Source of the DNA: Vitis vinifera
Taxonomy: Eukaryota > Streptophyta > Magnoliopsida > Vitales > Vitaceae
Assembly: GCF_030704535.1 (NCBI RefSeq)
Contig: NC_081813.1
Coordinates: 3,000,001 to 3,064,000 of the forward strand
Direction: 5' to 3'
DNA length: 64,000 nucleotides
This document shows positions 1 to 11,600 of the stretch, piece after piece; positions within the stretch are counted from its first letter, which is position 1, and the number at the start of each line of letters is the position of its first letter. The notes beneath the pieces were generated by a model. It worked only from the letters and a program-made list of their open reading frames with translations. It was not told the DNA's origin and did not search any database. The position numbers and the translations under genes are program-made.

Positions 1-180
1 CTCAACCAAAAGAGCTGCAGGAAAAATATCCCCAGTAGTTCCATTTTGAGAGATCACCTCTCTAAAGTTTGCCCTTTGTGTATTGCCTTTCAAAGATGGT
101 CCAAAATCTCCTTTAGTTAAACTCCATGATCCTAAATTGACATTTCAATTTGAAAATTTTTCTTTTCTTTTACAATCTTT

Positions 181-720
181 TTTGGCGATGGGAAGCGAAA
201 TTTAGTGTCCTTTTTGGATATATATTTCCTGTTTTTTGGCTTTTGATTGGATTGAAAATGTTGGGATTTTAAAAAAATTTCACTATTTTAAATTTTAGAA
301 TTTTTAAGGGTGCAAAATAAGATTATATTTTTCATATAAAAGTTTCTGTATTAAGTTTTATTTAAAAAAAAAAAATTGTATCCAAGCAAGTCTTAATAAT
401 AATTTATTTAGGTTTATGAATTTGATATTGCAAACAAAATTAAATAAAATAAATAAAAATTTATTTTCGACCTTCCTTTGGGAAAAGGAGTGGTTCATCT
501 TTAAAGTTTTTCTTTTTGGTTTTTTAAATTGCATATAAGGGTAGAGGGATTATAAATAGAAATAATTAGGGGTGTAACACATTGGTCCGACCCAACCTTA
601 ACGCCCAACCCATCCTCAACCCAATCCCGGGTTTGGGTAGATATTCTCATTATTCCGATTGAGTTTGTGTTAAATTTTTTCAATCCAAACTCGGGTTAGG
701 TTCAAACCAAGCTTGGAATA
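181..720. repeat. Upstream flank segment repeated near 5.4-6.2 kb
   Basis: This non-coding AT-rich block lies upstream of the first NLR gene. Much of it recurs at about 5427-5590, 5596-5680 and 5685-6175, with the same run of phrases: a 'tttcctgttttttggc' stretch, an oligo-A run, then a 'taggggtgtaa' stretch that opens a section rich in 'acccaacc' words. The recurrence shows the NLR 5' flank has been copied locally several times. The last part (about 560-715) resembles the end of a small hAT-type transposon, but I could not define both ends. Confidence 0.75.
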
Positions 721-849
721 GTTAATTGGATCAGAACGAGATTGCAACAGGCCATGCCGACACTTCTGAGGATAAGACTTGCAAGTAGCAATGAAAGCAA
801 ACTGTAGGACCCCTGATATTACAGGCTGTCGGCCACAATTACCAAATGT

Positions 850-1033
850 TACAAAAAAAAGTCTTTCAAGTCGCCCTCACCTTTTGTTTTTCTGTTTTTT
901 CCTTCTTCTCTTTTTGGTGTCCTGTTAAAACGACTGTTGTTCGTCAGATCCACTGCGGCGACTCATCATCTCTTCTCTTTTCAGTTCTTCACTTGTTTTT
1001 CAACTCATCTTTTTTCTGTCATCCCCTCAAGCA
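850..1033 (+). promoter_or_regulatory. Leader and proximal promoter of NLR gene 1
   Basis: A CT-rich stretch precedes the ATG and is clearly homologous to 13870-14016 in front of the second NLR. Both contain a 'gactgttgttc'-like word, a 'catctcttctctttt' word, and the same final 'tcatcccctcaagca' just before the ATG. The shared leader supports 1034 and 14017 as the true starts. I see no certain TATA box. The 66-codon frame inside this stretch is probably leader, not protein. Confidence 0.6.
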
Positions 1034-3691
1034 ATGGATTGTGTGAGCCCAATCTTGGACGTCGCCACCCGCTTGTGGGATTGCACCGCCAAGCGTGTAG
1101 TTTATATTCGTGAGCTTGAAAAAAATCTCAACTCTCTGGAGCGCTTGACGAAGGAACTGAGCAACTTAAGAACGGATGTGATGGCAGAAGTTGAGCGTGA
1201 GGAGAAGGAGGAGGTACCACAGCGTAGGCGTAAAAATGAAGTGGGTGGTTGGCTCAGCGCTGTACAAGCCATGGAAGAACAAGTGGAAGAAATATTGCAA
1301 AATGGGCGTCAAGAAATCCAACAGAAATGTCTCGGAACCTGTCCCAAGAATTGTAGGTCAAGATACAGGCTGGGGAAGACTGTGACTGAAAAGATTAATG
1401 CTGTGACTGAATTAACGGACAAAGGGCATTTTGATGTTGTGACTGATAGGTTGCCTCGTGCTCCGGTGGATGAGAGGCCGATGGGGAAGACTGTGGGCTT
1501 AGACTTGATGTTCGAGAAGGTTCGGAGATGCCTGGAAGATGAGCAAGTAAGAAGTATTGGGTTGTATGGAATTGGGGGTGCTGGAAAAACGACCCTCTTG
1601 AAGAAAATCAATAATGAGTATTTTGGTAGAAGTAACGATTTTGATGTGGTGATATGGGTAGTGGTGTCGAAATCAATCAGCATAGAGAAAATTCAAGAAG
1701 TGATTCTGAAGAAATTAACGATCCCAGAGCACAACTGGAAGAGTAGTACCAAGGAGGAGAAGGCTGCAGAAATTTTCAAGTTGTTGAAAGCCAAAAACTT
1801 TGTGATATTGCTTGATGATATGTGGGAGCGACTCGATCTCTTGGAGGTGGGGATCCCTGATTTGAGTGATCAAACGAAGTCCAGAGTAGTACTACTCACT
1901 ACGAGATCTGAACGAGTATGCGATGAAATGGAAGTTCATAAGAGGATGAGGGTAGAGTGTTTGACACCGGATGAAGCATTTTCTCTGTTCTGTGATAAGG
2001 TTGGTGAGAATATCCTGAATTCACATCCGGATATAAAAAGGCTTGCTAAGATTGTTGTTGAAGAATGTGAAGGACTGCCTCTTGCCCTCGTCGTCATTGG
2101 GCGATCAATGGCTAGCAGGAAAACTCCTCGGGAATGGGAGCAAGCATTACAAGTGCTGAAGAGTTACCCAGCAGAGTTTTCAGGTATGGGAGATCATGTA
2201 TTTCCAATTTTGAAATTCAGTTACGATCACTTGGACAATCATACCATCAAATCATGTTTCCTATATTGTTCTATATTCCCTGAAGACAGTATAATTGAGA
2301 ATGAAGAACTCATAGATCTTTGGATCGGGGAGGGGTTTGTAAACAAATTTGCTGATGTACACAAAGCTCGCAATCAAGGAGATGGGATTATTAGAAGCTT
2401 AAAACTTGCGTGTCTCTTGGAAGGTGATGTATCGGAAAGCACTTGTAAGATGCATGATGTGATCCGTGACATGGCTCTTTGGTTATCATGTGAATCTGGG
2501 GAAGAAAAGCACAAAAGTTTTGTACTAAAACATGTTGAGTTGATTGAAGCATATGAAATTGTGAAATGGAAAGAAGCTCAACGGATTTCACTATGGCATT
2601 CTAATATCAATGAAGGACTCTCTCTATCACCCCGTTTCCTCAATCTCCAAACTTTGATTTTGAGAAATAGTAACATGAAGTCACTTCCAATTGGATTCTT
2701 CCAATCCATGCCTGTCATAAGAGTTTTGGATTTGTCAGACAATAGAAATTTAGTGGAGTTGCCTTTGGAGATTTGCAGATTAGAGAGTTTGGAATATCTG
2801 AATCTAACAGGGACGAGTATAAAAAGGATGCCTATAGAACTGAAGAATTTGACAAAACTGAGGTGTTTGATGTTAGACCATGTAGTGGCGCTTGAAGTAA
2901 TTCCATCAAATGTGATATCTTGCCTTCCAAATTTGCAGATGTTTAGAATGCTGCACGCCTTGGATATTGTAGAATATGATGAAGTTGGAGTGTTGCAGGA
3001 GCTGGAGTGCTTGGAATACCTCAGTTGGATAAGTATCACCTTACTTACAGTCCCAGCTGTTCAAATATATCTCACCTCCTTGATGCTGCAAAAGTGCGTA
3101 CGAGATCTATGCTTGATGACGTGCCCAGGTTTGAAGGTGGTGGAGCTGCCACTTTCGACTTTGCAAACACTCACTGTGCTTCGATTTGAATATTGTAATG
3201 ATTTGGAACGTGTTAAAATAAATATGGGACTGTCTCGAGGTCATATCTCAAACTCAAACTTCCACAACCTTGTTAAGGTGTTTATTATGGGATGTCGATT
3301 CTTGAACCTGACTTGGCTTATTTATGCTCCAAGCCTTGAGTTCCTGTCAGTTCGTGCTAGTTGGGAAATGGAAGAAATTATAGGGAGTGATGAGTATGGA
3401 GACTCAGAAATTGACCAACAAAATCTCAGCATATTCTCAAGACTTGTGACGTTACAGTTGGAAGATCTCCCAAATCTGAAGAGTATCTACAAGCGAGCTT
3501 TGCCATTTCCTTCCCTCAAAGAGATCAATGTGGGTGGTTGTCCAAATCTAAGGAAATTGCCATTGAATTCCAATAATGCCACCAACACTTTAAAAGAAAT
3601 TGCGGGGCATCCAACCTGGTGGGAGCAGTTGGAGTGGGAGGATGACAACCTCAAGCGCATTTGCACTCCGTATTTCAAAAAAAGGTATTAG
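1034..3691 (+). CDS. CC-NB-ARC-LRR disease-resistance protein (RPS5-type NLR)
   Basis: Single-exon frame of 885 residues, normal for this family. NLRs are cytoplasmic or membrane-associated immune receptors that sense pathogen effectors and trigger defence. Order: N-terminal coiled coil (1-160), P-loop GIGGAGKTT (179-187), kinase-2 LLDDMW (from 259), RNBS-B (about 285), GLPLA (347-351), RNBS-D CFLYCSIFPED (from 408), MHD (473-475), then leucine-rich repeats to the end. The MHDVIRDMALWL context and the short 'MDCVSPILDVATRLWDC' N-terminus are typical of the RPS5/RPS2-like CNL class of plants. Compared with the copy at 14017 it has Ala where the P-loop usually has Val and one extra Leu in RNBS-B (VVLLTTR against VVLTTR). 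Neither change breaks the frame. The P-loop codons resemble a miR482/2118 target site. Tandem partner of 14017-16350. Confidence 0.93.
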   Translation: MDCVSPILDVATRLWDCTAKRVVYIRELEKNLNSLERLTKELSNLRTDVMAEVEREEKEEVPQRRRKNEVGGWLSAVQAMEEQVEEILQNGRQEIQQKCLGTCPKNCRSRYRLGKTVTEKINAVTELTDKGHFDVVTDRLPRAPVDERPMGKTVGLDLMFEKVRRCLEDEQVRSIGLYGIGGAGKTTLLKKINNEYFGRSNDFDVVIWVVVSKSISIEKIQEVILKKLTIPEHNWKSSTKEEKAAEIFKLLKAKNFVILLDDMWERLDLLEVGIPDLSDQTKSRVVLLTTRSERVCDEMEVHKRMRVECLTPDEAFSLFCDKVGENILNSHPDIKRLAKIVVEECEGLPLALVVIGRSMASRKTPREWEQALQVLKSYPAEFSGMGDHVFPILKFSYDHLDNHTIKSCFLYCSIFPEDSIIENEELIDLWIGEGFVNKFADVHKARNQGDGIIRSLKLACLLEGDVSESTCKMHDVIRDMALWLSCESGEEKHKSFVLKHVELIEAYEIVKWKEAQRISLWHSNINEGLSLSPRFLNLQTLILRNSNMKSLPIGFFQSMPVIRVLDLSDNRNLVELPLEICRLESLEYLNLTGTSIKRMPIELKNLTKLRCLMLDHVVALEVIPSNVISCLPNLQMFRMLHALDIVEYDEVGVLQELECLEYLSWISITLLTVPAVQIYLTSLMLQKCVRDLCLMTCPGLKVVELPLSTLQTLTVLRFEYCNDLERVKINMGLSRGHISNSNFHNLVKVFIMGCRFLNLTWLIYAPSLEFLSVRASWEMEEIIGSDEYGDSEIDQQNLSIFSRLVTLQLEDLPNLKSIYKRALPFPSLKEINVGGCPNLRKLPLNSNNATNTLKEIAGHPTWWEQLEWEDDNLKRICTPYFKKRY

Positions 3692-5071
3692 AGTTCTATG
3701 TCATGGAGGTTTGTTGGAATTGTTGGGTTTCCTTCATTTCCTTTCCTCCCTGTTTTCTAACAAACCCATTGGCCTTCCTCTCCCAGGTACATTTTCTGTT
3801 TTCGCTTCCATTTGTTTTATGTCATGAGAGATGTTTGAATGCACTTCCACATATAAATATTGTTCAAGAAATGAAGTTTTGTCCAAGGCAAATGAATGAT
3901 TGTTTTTGTAGGAGAAGTTTTTGAAGAACATTTGGTGCAATTGTTGAGTAATCGGATGGTGGGAATGCATAGGAAGGACATCAAAATAGTAATTGTGAAG
4001 AAAGAACTTTTTGTATGTATGTGTATTGTGAAGTTTTAAGGTGATCAATTTCCTATGTTTCTATAAAATTTGACTATTCTTAGCTTAAGTTTCTGTCTTG
4101 AAATATTCTAAATATTATCTTGAAGGTGTAAACGTCTTATATTGTGTGAAAACATGGATGGGGTGAATAGATACTTCTCTAATTTTAAAAGTTTTGCATT
4201 CTTTGATTCAATTATAAGATTTTGCCTACCCTAAACATTATTCTCTTTTAGAATTTAATATTATTAAAAAAATGTAAGGATTAAATTAAAATATGGATGA
4301 AAGTAGACGATTGATTTTTTGTAAGATTTATTAAATATTAAACATAAATATTTTTAATTTTATTTTTTTGGGAAAATAAAATTATTTTTGATGATTTTTA
4401 GTAATTTGTTGATGAGTGGGGAAATTTTTTCCATGTTATATCAATATTATTATTGGTTTGGTAAAAAAAAAATGGTATAGGTGAAAATGAAGTGTCACTT
4501 TCCTTCTTCATAATTTTTATTTAAAATAATTTTAAATTGTTTTAAAAGTTACTATTGTAATAAAATCGAAGCATACTTTATATTTTGTCAATGAAATTTA
4601 ACATTTTAAATTTGTTAGCATTTATTTGTATGTTTATCTTTTAAATTTTTTTTCATTTAAACAATTTAAAGCATAGTAAAATAAATTCTTACTTGAATTT
4701 CAATCTTTAATTTCTGAAATTCAAAAATATTTATAATATTTATGAATTTTTTTTATTGTTATTTAACACTAAGAAATAATGGTTACTTTTTTTTTTTTTT
4801 GTTACTTGATTTACATCATTTAAAAATCAAATTTTTTATTTAAAAAAAAAATCATATATCACTCAATAGTCCCAAAAAAAAATCATATATCACTCAATCA
4901 TTTAAATTCTATATAATTTAGTCTAGGTTCACTTACAATTTGATATTGTTTTTAAAAAAACAAGTTTAAAGATTAAATTAAAATATGGGAAAGTGGTCAA
5001 GTGATTTTTATAATTTAATCTAATTTATTTATATTGTTTTTAAAAAAACAAGTTTAAAGATTAAATTAAAA
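3692..5071. other. AT-rich intergenic DNA downstream of NLR 1
   Basis: The first 250 bases are 3' flank conserved with the region after the second NLR (16652 onward). The rest is very AT-rich with no supported gene. Two short tandem duplications are visible: a 28-base one at about 4846-4903 ('aaatcatatatcactcaat' twice), and a segment at about 4951-4990 that returns at about 5037-5077 immediately before the NLR fragment. Confidence 0.7.
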
Positions 5072-5416
5072 TATGGGAAGAAATATTGCAAAATGGGAGT
5101 CAAGAAATCCAACAGAAATGTCTCGGAACCTGTCCTGAGAATTGCAGGTCAAGCTACAGGCTGGGGAAGATTGTGAGTAGAAAGATCGATGCTGTGACTG
5201 AATTAAAGGGCAAAGGGCATTTTGATTTTGTGGCTCATAGATTGCCTTGTGCTCCTGTGGATGAGAGACCGATGGGGAAGACTGTGGGCTTAGACTTGAT
5301 GTTCGAGAAGGTTCGGAGATGCCTGGAAGATGAGCAAGTAAGAAGTATTGGGTTGTATGGAATTGGGGGTGTTAGAAAAACGACCCTCTTGCGGAAAATC
5401 AATAATGAGTATTTTG
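5072..5416 (+). pseudogene. NLR fragment (end of CC domain to P-loop)
   Basis: About 345 bases align with residues 86-197 of the NLR at 1034: the same QEIQQKCLGTCP, MGKTVGLDLMFEKVRRCLEDEQ and GLYGIGG words appear. It has no start of the family and no NB-ARC beyond the P-loop, whose lysine-preceding glycine is Arg (GIGGVRKTT). It then runs into a copy of the upstream flank repeat. The downstream junction is palindromic (arms 'aataatgagtatttt' and its complement). It is a truncated copy left by local rearrangement and is unlikely to be functional. Confidence 0.9.
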
Positions 5417-6180
5417 CAAAAAATACTCATTATTTCCTGTTTTTTGGCTTTTTATTGGATTTAAAATGTTGGGATATTAAAAGAATTTCACTATTTTAAA
5501 ATTTAGAATTTTTTAAAATAAATTTTAAGGGTACAAAATAAGATTATATGTTTCATATAAAAGTTTCTATATTAAGTTTTATTTTAAAAAAAAAAATTAG
5601 TGTCCTTTTGGATATATATTTCCTGTTTTTTGGCTTTTAATTGGATTTAAAATGTTGGGATATTAAAAGAATTTCACTATTTGGCCATGGGAAGCGAAAT
5701 TTAGTGTCCTTTTGGATATATATTTCCTGTTTTTTGGCTTTTAATTGGATTAAAAATGTTGGGATATTAAAAGAATTTCACTATTTTAAATTTTAGAATT
5801 TTTTAAAATAAATTTTAAGGGTACAAAATAAGATTATATTTTTCATATAAAAGTTTCTATATTAAGTTTTATTTTAAAAAAAAAATGTATCCAAGCAAGT
5901 CTTAATAATAATTTCTTTAGGTTTATGAATTTGATATTGCAAAAAAAATTAAATAAAAATTTGTTTTGCACCTTCCTTTAGGAAAAGGAGTGGTTATAAA
6001 TAGAAATGATTAGGGGTGTAATACATTGGTCCCACCCAACCCATCCTGAACCCAATTGCATATTTGAATGGCTTTGGGCAAATATTTTCATTATTCTGAT
6101 TAAATTTGTGTTAAATTTTTTCAATTTAAACTTAACTTGGGTTAGCTTCAAACCAAGCTTGGAATAGTTAATGTTTTTAT
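5417..6180. repeat. Scrambled copies of the NLR 5' flank
   Basis: Three partial, overlapping copies of the block at 181-720 follow one another, each restarting at or near 'tttcctgttttttggc' (about 5434, 5610 and 5722). The last is the longest and runs through the 'taggggtgtaa' section. No coding potential. Confidence 0.75.
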
Positions 6181-6281
6181 AATGTTTATGATATTTATTA
6201 TTATGTATAGTAATATTTAATTTTTTTATATTTTTAAGAAAAATATCAAGTTATAATTATTTTTTTTTTCATTTTTTAAAG

Positions 6282-6283
<2 letters not shown>

Positions 6284-6319
<36 letters not shown>
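6284..6319. repeat. (AT)n microsatellite
   Basis: About 36 bases of uninterrupted AT dinucleotide, surrounded by AT-rich non-coding DNA that extends from 6180 to about 6650 with no recognisable gene. Confidence 0.9.
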
Positions 6320-6322
<3 letters not shown>

Positions 6323-6699
6323 TTTATTTATAATTTTTTTGTTGTTATTTTGAAATTTTATATATAGATAAAAAAAGTTTTTAAAAAAACATTATGAATG
6401 AATTTTAAATAATGCAATTCAATCAATCCTATCAATAATCAAATTTAGTTGAATTAATCTGAATTTAATTTAATCAACTCAAATTTAAAAAAATAAGGTT
6501 GAATTGGATTTAGATTAGGTACATTTAGAGATTAATTTAGATTAAGTTTAGGTTGGTTGTTTGTTAATTTGATGTAAAAATGCAGGATAAGTTTTATATT
6601 TGTAAATAAATAAAAATAAAAAAGACCTGAGAAATAATAAATAAATAATGTAAAAGAGTATAAAAGGAAGGGTGGTGGAGAAAAAAAAAAGGTAAAAAA

Positions 6700-7100
6700 T
6701 TGCTAGTCGAGCCAGGTCATTGCGTTAACGACGCAAATAAGGGGTTGTGTGAAGGGCATTTTGGTCAATCTAATTTGATGTTTGGAACTTGAAAGTTGAA
6801 ACCCTAGCAAAACCCTAATCGTCTCATACGTGTGTATATATAAACACATACGCACAGAGAGTGCCAGAACAAACCTCCTAATCTCCCAAAGCGGTATTTT
6901 TTTGTCTCTCTCTGATCTGGTATTACAATTCTTCTGCCACAGAAATTAGGGTGAGGGATTTGGTAGAACGTTAGGAAATGTTAGAAGCAGGGATTGTGTG
7001 TATCGGCGTTGTGCTACAATTGATGCGCGATGAAGCCGAAAGAGTTCCCTGCAATAATGATCGAGGGGAAGGTGGGCAGTTGGGTTTCATCTCTACCATT
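6700..7100 (+). promoter_or_regulatory. Probable promoter and first exon region of the LETM1-like gene
   Basis: The AT-rich background is broken by a more balanced stretch with two telo-box-like AAACCCTA words (about 6799-6818), a TATATATAAA element near 6835, and a CT-containing leader. This layout (AAACCCTA words, TATA, leader, then a long first intron) suits a constitutively expressed plant gene and lies upstream, in the right orientation, of the LETM1-like exons starting at 8637. The frame at 6978 runs into an AT microsatellite and is not credible as a full protein. The true first coding exon could not be fixed. Confidence 0.4.
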
Positions 7101-7326
7101 GAAATTCTCAACAATCATCTTCCCCACATCTCTTCCATTTTCCCCCTTTATTTATTTCATTTTCTATTGTCATTGCTCGATTTTCTTTACTCCATTCCCA
7201 AACCTACCTTCAGAGAACGACTTCGATTTGATCTATTAATCCCAAACAACAATCATTATAATTCTAAGTCTTTTTATTATACCATTTATATGATATTTAA
7301 TTATAAAAATATGAATATTAAAAAAA

Positions 7327-7329
<3 letters not shown>

Positions 7330-7401
<72 letters not shown>
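7330..7401. repeat. (AT)n microsatellite, about 70 bases
   Basis: A perfect AT run, probably length-variable. It lies in the presumed first intron of the LETM1-like gene. Confidence 0.95.
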
Positions 7402-7403
<2 letters not shown>

Positions 7404-8236
7404 TATTTATTTTATATTATTGAATATATCTAAATTAAATAAATTATAATTTTAATATTAAATGTAATATTATTTATTTAATTAATCTTATTTTAAAACC
7501 GTTATTATCATTTTACTTTTAAATTTTTTTATATTTATCTTTTTAATTTTATTTAATTTTAAATATTTTTATTTTAAAATATTTAAAATATAAACTTACT
7601 CAAAAATTAATAAAATGTAAAAAATTAATTAAATTTTAATATTTTATAAATTAAAATTAATTTAACAAGATAAATTTTTAATATGATTTTTAATATTTTA
7701 AATTATTTAAATAAATTAATGTCAATAGCAAAAAATTATCATCATAAATTTATATTAAAAATTTTAAAATTAAATCTCAAATAAAATATTTTATTTTATA
7801 TAAATAATATAAATGATTTAATTTTTATTTAAAATTAAATAAAGCATGTTTTAAAATTTTAAAATAAATGAATATAAATATATTTATTTATATTCCTTTT
7901 GAATGAACAATGGATAACAGAAAAACTGCTTTGAGAAAGCCACACAAGTGATGAAGTATGGGCTTCATATCGTATGTTTGTTTCCCATTGTGAAATCTTG
8001 TTTTCAATATCATTCCCAACTTCCAAATTATATCAATAGATTGGATTTGGGAGGGGTGTTTGGGTTATAACCAAGGACTTGAGATCATCATGAGCCTTAG
8101 CTTTAATGGTCTCTTGGATGATAATGTACCAAAATGTATATTAGTAATTAACATATATATGAATACAAGTCACTGAGTTTGAAAGCAATATCGATCCCAT
8201 TGCTACTCAGGAGACCCACACCTACATAAGCCTTTT
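7402..8236. other. AT-rich stretch without a gene
   Basis: Low-complexity AT-rich DNA to about 7900, then a more balanced non-coding segment. I see no gene. It probably lies within the first intron or the upstream region of the LETM1-like gene. Confidence 0.6.
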
Positions 8237-8366
8237 TTTTTTCTAACTATCAAACATATTTTTTTTTTTGTTCTAAAAAATAGAACAAACCTTTAATCTT
8301 CAATGATTTGAATTTCAAGTTTCCAATGAAGATTTGAAATTTTGAAAATTATCGACTAAATATTAT
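8237..8366. repeat. Segment shared with 17437-17562
   Basis: About 125 bases containing 'aactatcaaacatatt', 'atagaacaaac' and 'tcttcaatgatttgaattt' occur again downstream of the second NLR with small differences. Either the NLR tandem duplication carried this piece along, or both are copies of one dispersed repeat. Confidence 0.75.
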
Positions 8367-8636
8367 CAATATCAAAGCACTACCACGCGCTAGTCAACAC
8401 GATCAAAGCCAAAATTATTTTTAACTTTGTCAAATCTACATTGGTGTTCCATATCTATATGTAAATCAACTGCCCAGAAAGGTAGGAAGGTTGCAAAGAT
8501 GTTTTTATATCCAAACATTTGGTCTTGGACTTGGAAAAAAAAAATGAAGCTTCCATGTATTTTGTTTTAATTATAGCATTACATTGCCTTCTGAATTCCA
8601 GGACTAAAAGATTCATGATTTTTTTTTGTGCCCCAG

Positions 8637-11600
8637 AAACTTTGAATCAGAGGACAGAAGAACAGTAAGGAGCAATGCACCTTATTCTTCAAAGTTCAAT
8701 GGCAAGAAGAACAGAATTTTGATTACATATTCCACTTATTCATCAATGTGGTTTTCTTCTGGGGTGCCATCATCCATGGTTTCTTCAGCTTATTCTGATC
8801 AAACCAATAATGAGAAAGTGCCTCCTCAGGTTAAAGCTATCAGTACCAAAATGGAATTCAATCGGGTGAATTGTCTTGTGTGGGTATTGCATGAGTCTGC
8901 TAGGAGCTTTTCCCACACGGTTGAATCTTTTAAATTGGCTAGAAGCCGTCCAGAGCTAGCAATGGCTTGGGTGGCAGTTGATGTGCATGCCTGGCATAAG
9001 CGCATTGCCCATCAGGTATGCACTTACACAAAAGCCATTAGCACTAAGTGATTAGGGTTCTTCCTCCATAAACTGATACAGAGTATCATGCTTGTACTTT
9101 TATGACTTTCTTGTTGGCAAGATAAATTTAAATAAGAATTATACCATTGTGGTAGGACAGGTAGCAGTTTATGCTTTATTAAGAACTGCAATTGAACTGG
9201 AATTCATTCTTTCTCATGGACGCTGCAACAGTCCTTCTCTAGTTCGTGAGATGTAAGTTCTAAAATCGTCTTTTAGAAGTCTAATGTTAATGGATTTGCT
9301 TTAGTCCTGGAAGTTGTAGTTGGTTAACTAGTGAAACTTGCACATGCTATGCCTGAAAACATCTTTTTGAAGTTTTGTTTGAACTTCCATACATGATATT
9401 CCATCACTTGTGGCTCAGTTTTGATGTCTCTTCCTCACTTCAAAGGCAAACGGTGATTGCAACCTTGTATGCTACGACTAACATTTTGTTCCTTCATTTC
9501 ATTCAGCTTGTCCCCAATGATAAACTCGGTCAAGCAAAACATAGAAAGCCGGTTGAAGACAAGGCACCCAAAATTGGTTGAATGGTTTAGAATGGTGGAA
9601 CTGCCACGTATAGCGGGATTTTTCATTCCATTGTTGAAGAAGTGGTCTATGGAATATGCTGGAAGGTTAGCTCACAGAATTCTTAAATCTTGGACAAATT
9701 CCCACTGCTCTCACAGGTTTATTTTTTCATCTAGTACCTTGAATTGGAAAAATAGTATAAAACACAATAATTTTCAGTGGTGTTGCAGGGATTATTCTGG
9801 CTATAAGCTGCCGTGTGGCAGTAGGAAAATTGGGTTCTGACCATATTTCCTGCCCCTTGTTTATATCGTCTATTGAGGACGCATTAATAGATCTCATGAA
9901 TTTGTCACACAGTCTTGTTTCAGTGGATAAATTGTACCAGTTGGCCACTGAGGCAGGTTTTGAACGGGAGTTCCTGTATAATTTTGGTACAAAGATTCAG
10001 CTTAGCCAGAAAAGTGAAGATGTAGAATTTTGGATTGGTTTGGCTCAGAAAAAACTCGCTAAAGCAATTCGCAGAGAAAGTGTATTTTCAGGCCTTCAGA
10101 CTTTTCAAGACAAGGTCAGTTCAGTGATTCATGCAATAACCTCCTGGCCTTTGTCATGGACACTCTTGGACAATCCCTAGATAGTTTCATTTTCAATTTA
10201 CTGGACCATAAGAGTTTGTTCTAAAGGAATCCATCAAAGCTAAGTGTGCAAGTTCTACAGAAGCAAACATATGGTTATCATCCCAAATGTCGATCCCTCA
10301 TTCGGAATTGTGAATATTTGAATGCTAAGGGAAGTATTTCTAATGTTCTAAGCCCTGGTCTTACCTTTGTCTATTAATGGTTGACAGGTTCAAGAGAGTA
10401 ATTGTCTGGCTACTCTAGGAATTTTTGCATTTCTGGGAAGAAAAACAAGATTATTCTTCTCAGGAATGGGAATAAAGGATCTTGATGAGCAGGTTAAGGA
10501 CTTCCTCAGGTGCATCACTCTGCATTTTTTTTCTATAACCCTCTTAAACTTCTCAACTTTATCCTTAAGACTCCAATAGGTTCAATGCTTTGATTTCAGT
10601 TACTTGGAGTGCGGTAGCCTTTTCATTTACCCCAAGTTTTCTTCACTCTCTGTGTATCAACTTTTCATGGAGGTCAGTTAGTTTTGATACACTTACAATA
10701 GGGATGTGAAAATATTCAAACTCCCTTTACAGGTAGTAGCTGATGAAATTGGATGGCTTGATTTTTATGCTGCATTTTCTTTCGGATTCAATCAAGAGAG
10801 AAGGAGTTCCAAACCGCATGCCATCCAAGCAGAGAAAGAGATTATTTTACATACTGTTTTTACGGTTTGCTGTGATGTTTTCTCTGGGTTTGCACATTTC
10901 AGCAGTTCAACTCAGCAGCCCTTAAATGCAGACTTGTAGGCATTCTTGCTCTGAAGGTAGTAAGCATAATCTCAATTTTAAATTTTCTTTCCTGAAGTTG
11001 CCATGATTGTTGATTTATTTTAACTTTTTATTTTATTTTATTTTTTTTCAGTCAGAGCCTACTTACTAGTTGTCTGGAAGACTACTGGGCTGCCTATGAT
11101 AGATCAGGGTACCGATTTCTCAAGCAGTCAGCTGCAGAAGATTACAGAAAGAAATGCCCTTGACCCAACACAATCCATTGGAACTAAAAGCACTACAAGT
11201 TCATCTCTAACCTTGGAAGCACAACAGAAGGTGACCGACTTAATGGCAAGGGGAAATCCAAAAAAAAACCTCAGTCTGGGAATAAACTGAGCAAGGTATG
11301 AGTCCTCAGTGGATAGATGGACCCAACAACAACTGTGAAACAACATTCTGAAATTATTCTTCGTAAATAAATGACTGCAATACACAATTTTAGGCAACAA
11401 TTACCATAATTTGCTGCTGGCAGGCTAGCTGCAAAGTGGGGACAGAGACAAGAACCCTGGTGGAGGCAGGAAGGACAGCTGAATCAGAGGCTCTGCATCA
11501 AATTTTACTCAGGAAATCCAGCATGAAGTTGATATCTACAAGCTCTGTAAGTCCAATGATCATCTGACTCGATGATTGGTAAAAAAAAACCATGTCAAAG

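Noticed and set aside
1309-1683. Minus-strand frame over the NLR, also at 14292-14666
   Set aside because: A shadow of the NB-ARC coding strand, repeated in both copies only because the genes are duplicates.
6978-7433. 151-codon plus-strand frame
   Set aside because: Its last third is an AT microsatellite (IYIYIY), and the first part has no family resemblance. It overlaps what looks like leader and intron.
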